This document shows, one piece after another, positions 42,087 to 52,436 of a stretch of 64,000 nt of DNA (position 1 is its first letter; the number at the start of each line of letters is the position of its first letter). Where the stretch lies: NCBI GenBank assembly GCA_963513935.1, contig OY740765.1, positions 150,747,830 through 150,811,829 of the forward strand. The letters run 5' to 3'. Source of the DNA: Aphrophora alni (taxonomy: Eukaryota; Arthropoda; Insecta; Hemiptera; Aphrophoridae). The notes under the pieces are model-generated. The model worked only from the letters and a program-made list of their open reading frames with translations. It was not told where the DNA came from and did not search any database. The translations under genes and the position numbers were made by a program.

Positions 42087-42430
42087 CTATATATTTTTCA
42101 CTTATAAACACCATAGCACGTTGACGTGGGTCCAGTTAAAACAATATCACTTGTCCTTGTATATGTACAATATGAAAGCAATACCTATGTTGTATAATAT
42201 GTAAGCAATATCTATATTAGTGATAGGAGTATAGGCGCGTGCCGATGTATAGAATATAGAGGTTAGAAAGAGCAAAACAAAACATTCACCTATGCCTTTA
42301 TTCGTATACGAGAACGCAGTCGTAACGCGATGTGCTACGGAGCAGTCCGAGGTGCTCCGGAAAAAACCGAGGCGACCGTGCACCCACCGGTTGAACGGTA
42401 GCGAGTTGAAGAAAAGCATGTAAAAAGAGG
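42087..42430 (-). mobile_element. Helentron 5'-end relic
   Basis: On the minus strand this starts at 42427 with the same 23 bases as the 5' tip of the Helentron at 35189 (CTTTTTACATGCTTTTC...). The TTCCGGAG, ACATCGCG and AACGT-CTA-TG-TGTTTA landmarks follow in the same order. It is therefore a diverged, truncated or non-autonomous relative. No coding region follows. Confidence 0.6.
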
Positions 42431-43581
42431 GTTACGACCAATAACAGCTGCTTTCGCAAAATTGACTCAGGAATTCAAAAAATTTTTCCTACTTCTCAAA
42501 AATATTTCTTTTGCTAATTTCAGTTTTCCTGATATAGGTTCGCGGCAACTGGACCGAGTAAATGAAAGGTGTAATACCATTTAAACACGTGGGGTGGGGG
42601 GGGGTCGTGTTTAAACAACCAAGCACATTTACCCGATCATGTATCTGGAAATTTACCAACTATTTTCACCGAAATTATTGCGCAATATCTAAAACCATAC
42701 CCATGAATGTATTCACAAAGACCCGTAGTTTATGAGTATTCATAGCTTAGCCTAATTAAAACAGAATTGAAAGCATACTTTTTAGTTTCGTTGAGTGCAA
42801 AAATAATAATGATCTAGGCATCTGGCATATGTCACTGTTTCACGTCGACTAATAAAGAAAGTTCGCTTGGCGGGACGAGGTAAGGGTAGCGGAGTTCTAG
42901 GTTTAGCACCAATTAATTGGGGAGCTCTATCGCATTTAGAAGTTATGAATATAATGGTGCTCACAATAACTTGCTGCACAATTTTCCTATGTAGAAACTT
43001 TTAGTTTTCAAAGAACGTGTCTTTTAAATTTTACATGCATGAAATATTTAAGATTTATATAGACATATATGTCTTAAGCTCACATATATAAATCTACTTT
43101 ATACAAAGTATATAATACGTTTACTATTTTAAATTTCAATCGTGGGAGATTTTATTGTTTCTTATTTATGAATAACATTTTAATTTGAAATAACGTTTAA
43201 TATGATCATAATGATTTTGTAGTATGCCCTATGTTTATTTTATTCATGTGCAAAAATAAAAATGCAAATTCCATTCTCATTTTCGCCCTTTGGACCTGAA
43301 TATTTTTGTTTTATTATCATAAATTTCAATTAGATATTAATATCTTTTCGTGTTGGATTTTTGATAATAAATCTATTTGATTTATAATATAGTAAATAAT
43401 TATAATATATCCCTGTGATTTTATATTGCCTGCACAGGAACCTAAAACAGCTGATATAAAAGTGGACTAAAACGGATGTAAATTTGTACCTTGCTTGAAT
43501 GATACAATGTTCGTGTTTAGTTTTGTAAGCAAGTGTTCTATTTTATTCATTTAATGTTTAATTTTGTATAAACATATTACA
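42431..43581. other. Upstream region of the NCAPD3-like gene
   Basis: AT-rich with a G/C run near 42590. It should contain the promoter and 5' UTR of the NCAPD3-like gene. I see no decisive TATA box or initiator. A short minus-strand frame at 42979-42782 has no recognisable domain. Confidence 0.35.
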
Positions 43582-45174
43582 ATGGATATATCGGAACTTT
43601 TTGAAAAGTTCAATCTTCAAATTTTACCTCAAGAATGGACGGAAAAAGAAACTGGAGAAGACTACTCAAAAGAAATAGTGCTACCAGTGCAATATGAAAT
43701 ATATTTGAGTGAACAAGACATATCCATTGGTGAATTATTGATGGAAACTAGACTTTTTATTTTTAACTGGCTTACTGAATGTAGGCCTAATATTACTAAT
43801 GGTGTGAACTCAAAAAAAACTTGGAAAATGTTGCTTAATAAAGGGCTCCAGCATAAAGCATTATTGTGTTTGTTGAACACTTTTATACAAGGAGGCAAAA
43901 ATAATTTAAAAAATGAAAATTCGAGGCAGCTATGCTTGAGAGCAATAGGCCTTTATTTTATGCTTCTTGCGATTCCAGGAAGCAATGTTTTTCTTATATT
44001 CAATAGTGCTTTGTATTCCAATTTAATGGAATCATTAAGAGCGATATGCGAGGATCTTACAATAAAAAATGGTAGATCTAAAAAGTGTTCTAATAAAATG
44101 ACTAATCATGTAGTTGATAGTTTTAACAGAGGCAATAGTTGTGAATATGGTTTAAAAGAACTCTTAAATGATTTTATATTTTTTATAAATAGATTTAAAT
44201 TAAGTGGCCAACAACATTGCATAGACCTTACAATTAATGTTTTGGTCTTAATTTCTAGGGTTGAAATACAAACTTGTAACATGTTTTCAGGATTAAGTGG
44301 TCAACAGACAGTACCAGCGTTAAGTTATGTAGCGCTAAAAGATTTATGTAAAACTAATCATGGTGAAGTGAGGGAGAATGTAAGATTAATAATGAAGCAG
44401 GTAATAGACGGGATTCTCCCAGGAGATAATTCTCTAAAAAATATTAAAGCGGCAGTTATAATTAAAAAAAATTCTATACAGTTCATTAATTTCCTTTTAA
44501 GCCATATCGGAGAACCGGCATTTGAGGGTGTAAAAATTCTTGCACAACAAATATGTGTAAGAAGCCCAGATAAGGTTGAAGAAAGAGTCAAATATGTACA
44601 GTTAGCGCTTGAGGTCATGAAAACTTTTCCAGATGAACTGTATTCAGAATTTGAGATTTGGATAATGAAATTGTCTCATAATGACCACGTCAAAAATAGG
44701 TTAACTGGTCTCGAACTAGTAGGAAAACTGTTATTGTCTTATCCTCATAAAAGAAAAAACAGGTTATCACTAAAATTTTTAATAGGAACTATTTTTTCGA
44801 GATATGTAGATAATGTACCTACAGTAAAAGTTAAAGCATTGTCAATTTTGGGACAACTTTTATCTTCAAAAAATGTTTACCTTGAACAAGAAATAAAGAA
44901 AATATTTATGATCCCTTGTGAGAATTTACATCTTGTAAGTAATAAATTTCGCAAAAATAGATATAAAAAAGATTATAATTTTCAAAATTTTATCAAAGAA
45001 ATGCAAGGAGATTTTCCAGTATCTCTTGATCCATTGCCTGATATTAACACTATCATTCAACATTTGGAACAAGTGTTAAAAGACGATAAAGTGTTTGTTC
45101 GCAAGTGTGCTTTTCATGTGATGACAAATGTATTTTTGTTGAACGAGAAATTAATGACAAAACATCTTTTAAAG
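43582..45174 (+). CDS. NCAPD3: Condensin-2 complex subunit D3-like, coding exon 1
   Basis: The exon encodes 531 residues from ATG 43582 (MDISELFEKFNLQILPQEW); the frame is open slightly upstream without another ATG. It ends in phase 0 at KHLLK with a GTATGA donor at 45175. The sequence is a run of HEAT-type helical repeats. Several blocks follow NCAPD3 order: RAIGLYFMLLAIPGSNVF, SYVALKDLCKTNHGEVRENV, SIQFINFLLSHIGEPAFEGV, ICVRSPDKVEERVKYVQLAL, FSRYVDNVPTVKVKALSIL and KDDKVFVRKCAFHVMTN. NCAPD3 is a HEAT scaffold of condensin II, which compacts chromosomes with SMC2/SMC4. The frame is undamaged and continues into exons at 60911 and 62428, so this is a live gene. Confidence 0.85.
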
Positions 45175-45492
45175 GTATGAAAAAAATATTAAGTTAAAAT
45201 TAATTTTATTTAGCTCTGTGTTTTTAATAAAGCTCTGATATGTTTTTAACATAACCTATATAGTTTAGAATAATTTAATGATATAGAAAATTTTAATGAT
45301 ATTATATTTGAATGGTAATTATGTATTGAAACTTGCCCCAGATTTTAGTTGCTAAAAATCATACAAACATTATTTTTTTGGTCAATAATTAGATATTTTT
45401 TAACAACGTGAAACTATTTTCAAGTCTAATAATCTATTGATAATGAAGAAACTGACATTTTTTGACACAAGGAATTAATGTTTATTTTTTTT

Positions 45493-46125
45493 ATGAAGAA
45501 TGTGTACAATGACAATGTGAGTCAAGTATGTGACTGCATTATGACTCTATGTTTACAAAAGTCTGGGAAGGTAAATATATGTATATACAGGCGGGCCTCG
45601 TTAATCCGCACGCACAGTACTCCGAACGCCGCGCTACTCCGAACGGCCTTCAGTTGCCATTTCTTAGAATTCCCATATCACAACAACGGAAACGTAAATA
45701 AAGTAAAGGATGTAGTTGAGATGAGTAACTAGTCAGGTCATTTCACTGTTAGTACAAAGTTATTTGGAGAAATGGTTTTAACATACAATACACAGTTTAT
45801 TGTGTGACATGTATTGTACAACTTTATTATATATTGTACTGTAGTTTTTAAATTTATTGTACAGTAATAAATTTTGTTTTAGATTATTTCTGGCGTTTGT
45901 TGCATTTCCTCAGTAATCCGAACTTTTTGATAGTCCGAACGCCTCGAGCATACAAATATTCGGATTATCGAGTTTTGCCTGTAGTTACTTTCCCAGACAT
46001 TTGTCCTTTAATTTACACTCCATGATTTACACTAATATAACCTACAGCGTATAATATAAATATAGACTGGTAATGCAGTCACAAACTTGACTCATATTGT
46101 CATTGTACACATTCATCATAACCCA
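45493..46125. repeat. Inverted repeat surrounding a Tigger-type MITE
   Basis: Left arm 45493-45572 (GAATGTGTACAATGACAAT, GTGACTGCATTA, GTCTGGGAAGGTAA) is repeated inverted at about 45986-46125 (TTACTTTCCCAGAC, TAATGCAGTCAC, ATTGTCATTGTACACATTC). The right arm has an extra 55-60 bp. The MITE at 45588-45981 lies between them. The left arm reads NVYNDNVSQVCDCIMTLC and ends AAG|GTAAAT, like an exon with a donor site. Confidence 0.7.
45588..45981. mobile_element. Tigger/pogo-type MITE with TA target duplication
   Basis: It begins CAGGCGGGCCTCGTTAATCC and ends GGATTATCGAGTTTTGCCTG, inverted tips with several mismatches, flanked by TA on both sides (45586-45587 and 45982-45983). Inner sequence repeats AGTAATCCGAAC / CTACTCCGAACG phrases. 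At 394 bp it is non-coding. Confidence 0.8.
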
Positions 46126-46354
46126 AAAAAGCTTAAATTCTTTTTATCTAAAATTTAAAGTTTCTTAAATATTAGTAGATTTTGAGACTTGAAAATTGTT
46201 TTACATTGTTAAAAAATATCTGATTAATGACAAACAAGTTAAATAGTTCAAGTTTGCATGATTTTTAGCAACTTAAATCTGAGGGATGCTTCAATACATA
46301 ATTATCCATTTGAACTAAGTATCATTTGTGATCATATAGGCCTAATTGTACTCT

Positions 46355-46714
46355 GTAAATGTTTACTCCTTTTTTTTAAGGTGGCTTCTTATTTTTTAGA
46401 ATTTATTTATTTTTTTTATCGTCAACTACACACCTTATTTTTTAAAGAATAAATAATGTTTTCTTTGCACAGATCACTATTTTTCACTGAAAATTCACAA
46501 TCTAAAAACTACCAAATCCGATGTATTTATAGGTTCAAACATAATAGCAATGTTAATAGCATATGGTTTGACGCATGTGCATTACACAATGAGACTACGC
46601 TAAATTGCTATTTCATATCATAACAGGTTTGTCTTGGTGTCCTTTCGTATATTTATTGAAGTTAATAATTTGTTTACTTTGCGATATAATTATATATCAC
46701 GACAGGTTTTGCCA

Positions 46715-46750
<36 letters not shown>

Positions 46751-47055
46751 CAACAGGCCAAACCTTTTGTAAGTTTATTGAAGTTAATAATTTGAAATTA
46801 GATTATTAATATGGAAGATTCACAGCATATCACATGATCTGTGATCACGGATTAACATGAGACGTAAATATGAGCATCTGCCATTATATCTAACCTATAA
46901 ATACATCGGATTTGATAGTTTTTATTGTGATTTTTCAGTGAAAAATAGTGATTTGTGCAAGGAAAACATTATTTATTTTTAAGAAGTAAGGTTTGTAGTA
47001 GACGATAAAAAATAAATCTGGAAAATAAGGCGCCACCTTAAAGTAAACATTTACC
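46355..47055. mobile_element. Foldback element with 180-bp arms and 9-bp target duplication
   Basis: The left arm (from GTAAATGTTTACTCC through AAGGTGGC, ATCGTCAACTACACACC, TTTTTCACTGAAAATTCAC to CCGATGTATTTATAGGTT) is mirrored by the right arm 46888-47055. The element is flanked by the 9-bp direct repeat TTGTACTCT (46346-46354 and 47056-47064). Long arms plus a 9-bp duplication suggest a Mutator-like foldback. The centre has a TA run and a repeated TTTATTGAAGTTAATAATTTG phrase. Confidence 0.82.
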
Positions 47056-47064
47056 TTGTACTCT

Positions 47065-47939
47065 ATTAATCTAGTTTGTCATGGAACTAACTATGGAGTT
47101 TTGATGAACTATAATGAATATATAAAGATAAATTAGGTTATATCTTGGTTTTATATTATAATTAAAACAACAAAGTCGAACAAAATTGTACTTTTTTACA
47201 TAAATCTGAGAAATAAAATGTGCTGTTTATCTATTCTCTGTTTGAAGTTAACAAATACACAAATGATGGCAAATGTCCGAAAAATGTATAATAATAAAAC
47301 TGTTTATCTACTTGCATTTTCATAGGGTTGCATGAAGTACAGTAATTATGTAAAGATACAGTTTTTATAGATCTTGTTGAAATATTTTTATTTATTTTTT
47401 TTTAATCATTGATGCCTAAAGGAAATAAAATCAACAGACATAATTGGTGTAAACAATTCTAAAAAAATAAACAAAATTTACATAAATTAAATTTTCCTAT
47501 GGATTTTGCCTTTACTAAGTAATTCTTACTCTGTGACTGTCTCTATATTTTTATATCGTCTTGACTCTATATAGTATTTTGTCATGTTCTGAAAAATCAA
47601 TTTGTTTCATGCGATGGCATTATTTTATTTATTTATGATGTAGATCCACACGGTATAATTAATTGGAATTAATACTTTAAAGAAAGACATAGGTTTATCG
47701 TGTTGTGAATTAAATTAGAATCAAGATGTACCAAACTAATATCTTATATATCCCCTAACTAATATCCTAATAATTAATATTAGTTATATATAAATAATAT
47801 AATATTCTAATAATAACTATAGGCCTACATATATATATATCTTAGTGCATTAGTTAACTGTAAAATTATTGCAAAAAATTGAATTAGAATCAAAATTTAC
47901 TAAAGTTAATAGAAATATGTTTATCTTAATTCATAAGGT
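47065..47939. other. AT-rich intron sequence, nothing recognised
   Basis: Low-complexity AT sequence inside NCAPD3-like intron 1. No gene, RNA or clear repeat termini. Confidence 0.35.
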
Positions 47940-48503
47940 GATTAGAAAAAATGTGGCTAAATGTCCAGTTGATACCCCATTGCGATTTAATATAGAAATT
48001 TTTTGAAATCATGTTTTACATACCTCATTATGAAATAATTGGATCATCCTTAAGCTGGGAAGTCCATTTTCTAGTATGAAAATCTATTATTTCTATTATT
48101 TTAAATAAGCAATTTAAAAGTGTGCATTCAATGATCAGAATGCACGATGAGGATGAGCTCATGCGTCAAGGTTTTGTAAGTCAAGAATAGTTAATATAAT
48201 AGCGTGTCATTAAAAGTGTCTTATAATAGTTTACAATGCCTCACGAAACAATTGGATCATCCTTAAGCCGATAAGACCATTTTCAAATATGAAAATCTAT
48301 TATTTCTGTCTAAAATAAGCAGTTTAAAAGTTTGCATTTAATGATCAGAATGCACAATGAGGATGAGCCTATGCGTCTAGGTTTCATAAGTCAAGAATAG
48401 CGTGTAAAAGTGTCTTATAACAGATATGTATTATTACGCTATATAATTTCAGAATTATTTCAACTAGATTTCGGGAAGTAAATGTATATATGTAGTTTCT
48501 TGT

Positions 48504-48567
<64 letters not shown>

Positions 48568-48897
48568 CGGACCTGTCTTTACTAAAAATAATTACCTATC
48601 CGAACCTATTTGCTTTGCAGGGATGAGCATAATCATCGAGTGATGAGACACTCATTATATTCACAATCATTGCCTTATGAATTACTGTAAACAAATAAGG
48701 CTAGGATTTTGTACTTTTAAATTGCTCATTTAGACAGAAATAATGGATTTTCATACTTGAAAAGGGTCTTCCCAGCTTAAGGATGATCCAATTGTTTAAT
48801 AATAAGATATGTAAAACACGATTTCATGATATTTTTATATTAAATCACAAAGAGGTATCAACTGGACATTTACCAAAATGTGATAGCCTAGCCAATA
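47940..48897. mobile_element. Foldback element with internal tandem duplication
   Basis: The left arm 47945-48120 (AAATGTCCAGTTGATACC, TTGGATCATCCTTAAGC, GAAAATCTATTATTTCT) is mirrored at 48710-48895. Inside, the unit GGATCATCCTTAAGC ... ATGATCAGAATGCAC ... GTAAGTCAAGAATAG occurs twice in tandem (48050-48240 and 48255-48425). A (CT)n(CA)n microsatellite (48511-48568) lies in the interior. Confidence 0.7.
48511..48568 (+). repeat. (CT)n(CA)n microsatellite
   Basis: About 20 CT units pass directly into about 8 CA units. It is within the foldback element. Confidence 0.95.
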
Positions 48898-50700
48898 AAG
48901 TCACAGCCAATATTTAACAAATTAATTGAAAATATGTTCGTTTTGTACATCAGTTCATTAAAAATCTAGGTATGAATAAAATTAGAACCATCATTTATTA
49001 ACTTAAAATTTTTAAGCGCATGTTGGTTTTAAATTGAATAATTCTTGTCGTAATCTAACCTATTTGTAGAGTTTTTGGTAAAAAAACAAAAATGTACATT
49101 AGAGGTAGCAAGAATCACCGATTATAGGTTAGGTTTGGTTTGGTTGATTACCGGTATATATAATAATAATAATAAAATTGTAGAACTAAATTCGGTAATT
49201 ATAACAATAATGTATGTGTATAGACAAAAGGGGAAAAAACACTGTGCTTGCGCAATACAATGGTTATTTATTGTTCCAATTATGTAGAACAAGGTGCCAT
49301 TAATATTCGTTATAATTAAGTATGAAGTAATTATGGTTATAAACCTTAATTATTGCGATATCGAAACTTAAAATTTGATAACCAACATGTAAAACCATAA
49401 TATATGCGCTGTAGCTATTTAATTCGTTTGAATGTAGCTGGGAGTTTGTTATAAGATTTAAAAAAAATTTAATAATTTCCATATTATTATTTTTTTAATA
49501 TTTTTTACATCGGTAAGAAGCCAATAGCTAGCCACTATTGTACCGGCACCAGTTTTGTAGAGTACGTAGCTGTAAAATACATAAGATTATACAAATCATA
49601 ATAATATAAAAAAGTAAAAAATAAGACAGTAGTAAGAATATTTTATAATATGATTAAATATAATGTGTTAAAGATTGATTTTACTTGAAAAAAAAAGATT
49701 GAAAAATGAAAACACGTACTGTGCCTGAGAGGCACACATGTGGTCTTGATGGGAAAACCGGCACCTGTGTCGGTAGGGGTTAATATCGATTATAATTCAA
49801 TATAGAAAGTTGATACATAATACAGAACTTGACTGCTGGGTTCTAAAATAGCCTACATGGTAAAAATTTAATTATTTTTTCCCTTGGTTATAACTGTTTC
49901 CACCAATTATGGCTGTTCAATGTATTATTTTTAGACATTGTAGATTAAATATATATATTTCAACTAGATTCTATAGAAAATGTGTTTTTTTCAGAATTAC
50001 CTGGAGCAAAAATATACATCATGACTTTGATTGTTGACATCAATTTTTTACTGATATTTGATAATTAATTATGATTTCAGTTTTAATATGTAAGTAAATT
50101 TAACCTTAGTAGGATGATATTTTACAAAAAACAAATTTTCTATGTAGTTCTTAATTTTTTTCTGTCATGTAATTTACTTAAAGTTGTAAAAGGAAGAAAA
50201 AAACTCTAGAAAAATATACCTAAGCATAGTTTGGTCAATATTGACTTTAGTAAAGCAATTTTAACAGAACAAATTTTGAAGTTACATTCATTAGGAATAA
50301 AAGTTGTGATGACAATTTGCAGAAGTCAAAAATTTGTACAAAATCTAGAATTAGTAGAAGGACCTATTGTTGTTATATAATAAGTTAATACAAATTACAC
50401 TTCAACTATGTAAATTCATGGACCAAAACCATGCAAGATATTGTTGATACCGGTTTTTTTTTAACCCACTGAAAGAAATGGAATCGGAATATTGCCCTAC
50501 TTTGTCAGTGAGCATCTTATCAGTAGGTGCCTGTCAGTCTACTGTTGACTTTGGGTTGTAGTATACTTAACACTACTGCTTTTTCTTGCATTGGGTACAA
50601 GTTAACTCTGAGTGGATTTATTATTCTCACTGACAAGCAAATAGGTTTATATCATACATGCTTTGGATATATATTTTACTCAGTTAACTCTTGCAAACCC
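48898..50700. other. AT-rich intron sequence, nothing recognised
   Basis: No coding or RNA gene supported. Near 49540 and 49750 TACCGGCACC and AACCGGCACC phrases recur, perhaps from a decayed element. Confidence 0.35.
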
Positions 50701-50983
50701 ACTGCAAGAAGTAGCCCCGGCAGGGGGATGCAGACTAGCTGCATCTAATAAGAGGGGGTTGGTGTCCCTCGTGGTCCCCAGTCAAACACTCACAACTCTT
50801 AAACTATTTTACATATATAGTCACTTATACACATAGTTCATATACATTATACAGTTACACTTTCACCTTATCTTAGGGGTCTCATCGCAGATGGTTGCAG
50901 GCTGGCTTCACCTATTGAGAGGGGTTTAGTGTCCCTTGCAGAACCAGAGCTATACAGGAGTAGAACATTTAACACACCTTCTC

Positions 50984-51037
<54 letters not shown>

Positions 51038-51460
51038 TACAATACTCATATATTTTTTTAATTTGATAGAGGCTGATACTCGTCACATATCACAAACGAT
51101 ACATATACACCGTACATTTATATATAGGGAATTTTTGACCGTGCAGAGCGGTAGCGTTTGGGGGTGCTTACCAGACCAAAGCATGACAACCTTTAAATCT
51201 GGTAAGCTGATGTGAGCCTGCTTTAGTGAAGACGTGTGTGTTGTTTCTGTTCAGTAGCCAGCCATTTCGGTTCTTGGTCAGGAAGTGTTTGCGATGGGGG
51301 AAGTGTCGGATCCTCCCACTCCAGTTGTGGGTCTGGACTGATGCCCATCCAGTCTGGTTAAAGAGGATACTCTGGGCCTCAAAGTTGTGGGGTTTGGAAA
51401 TGATTGAAAGTGATCCAAGGGTGTACTCGTGCAACCGCCCAACACAATGTGCTGGTTAAC
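50701..51460. repeat. GC-richer repeat with two related units and a TA microsatellite
   Basis: Two segments, about 50716-50800 and 50893-50975, share GGGATGCAGACTAGCTGCATC / GGTTGCAGGCTGGCTTCAC and GAGGGGGTTGGTGTCCCT / GAGGGGTTTAGTGTCCCT phrases. A TA run lies at 50986-51025. From 51130 to 51460 the sequence is non-coding and GC-richer. I do not recognise the family. Confidence 0.5.
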
Positions 51461-52436
51461 TTTTTATGGCCTCTACTTCTACTAACATAACCCTAGGAAG
51501 TGAATCTATAATTAAATACAATATTGTAAATTATTACTTTGTATATTTCATTTTATTTTAGTGATTGCTCTTTTAAAAGACCACGTTTGTGGCGCCATAT
51601 ACTACATTACTTTATATGAATGAATATTAGAGATGATTGATTATTTATATTTGTTTTCAATCTATACACCTCTTTTCTCTCTTTTAAATTTATATTGCAC
51701 TTTGATGTGCTAACTTATAACAATAAATAAACGAAATAGAAAACTACAAAATTACAAACATAAAAATTTGTTTTGTTTAATTCATTCATTTTCATTAAAA
51801 TTAAAATGTTCACTCATTTTGTTTGTAAAAGTTCATTATTATATGGTTATATAACCGGTATATATATATCATAAAAGAATGATTAGTTTCATTAGAATCT
51901 CATTTTTAGTTCTTGAGATAAAATTATTATTGTGTTTAGGCTCACTGAATTATAGTATTTTTTTTAACACTATTATCTAAAGATCACAAGTCTTGTCTCG
52001 GGGTGGGTCGGTGCCGCTCTTCCCAAGTGTGTATTAACCAAGAATAAGAGCATAAAATTAATTAATTAATTGTATGGACTTAGTCAAAAAAAAAAAAAAT
52101 CAAATCAAAGCAAAACAAAAACAAAATCAAAATATTATTTAAAATGGAGTGATATGAATATTTGTAAGAATGAATATGTTTAAGATGGTTCACAGTTCAA
52201 TTAAATCAGTTATAAGTCTATAACTTATATATAGCCTTATTGGCTGAAAGTTTATATTTGAGAAATATTGTTTTTCTGAGTTAAGTATGAATTATTTTAC
52301 AATCTATTATTTGGATGGATCTCACCACTAATGCAGAAATTAACTTTTCTGTTTTCTTCCAATTCAAGGTAGATCAACTCGATATTATTATTCTTGAATA
52401 AACAGTAACTTTCGCACAATTTTGAGATATATTTAC
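51461..52436. other. AT-rich intron sequence, nothing recognised
   Basis: Low-complexity sequence between the unidentified repeat and the hAT element; no feature supported. Confidence 0.35.

Noticed and set aside
42782..42979. 65-codon minus-strand frame upstream of the NCAPD3-like gene
   Set aside because: No domain and no supporting signals.
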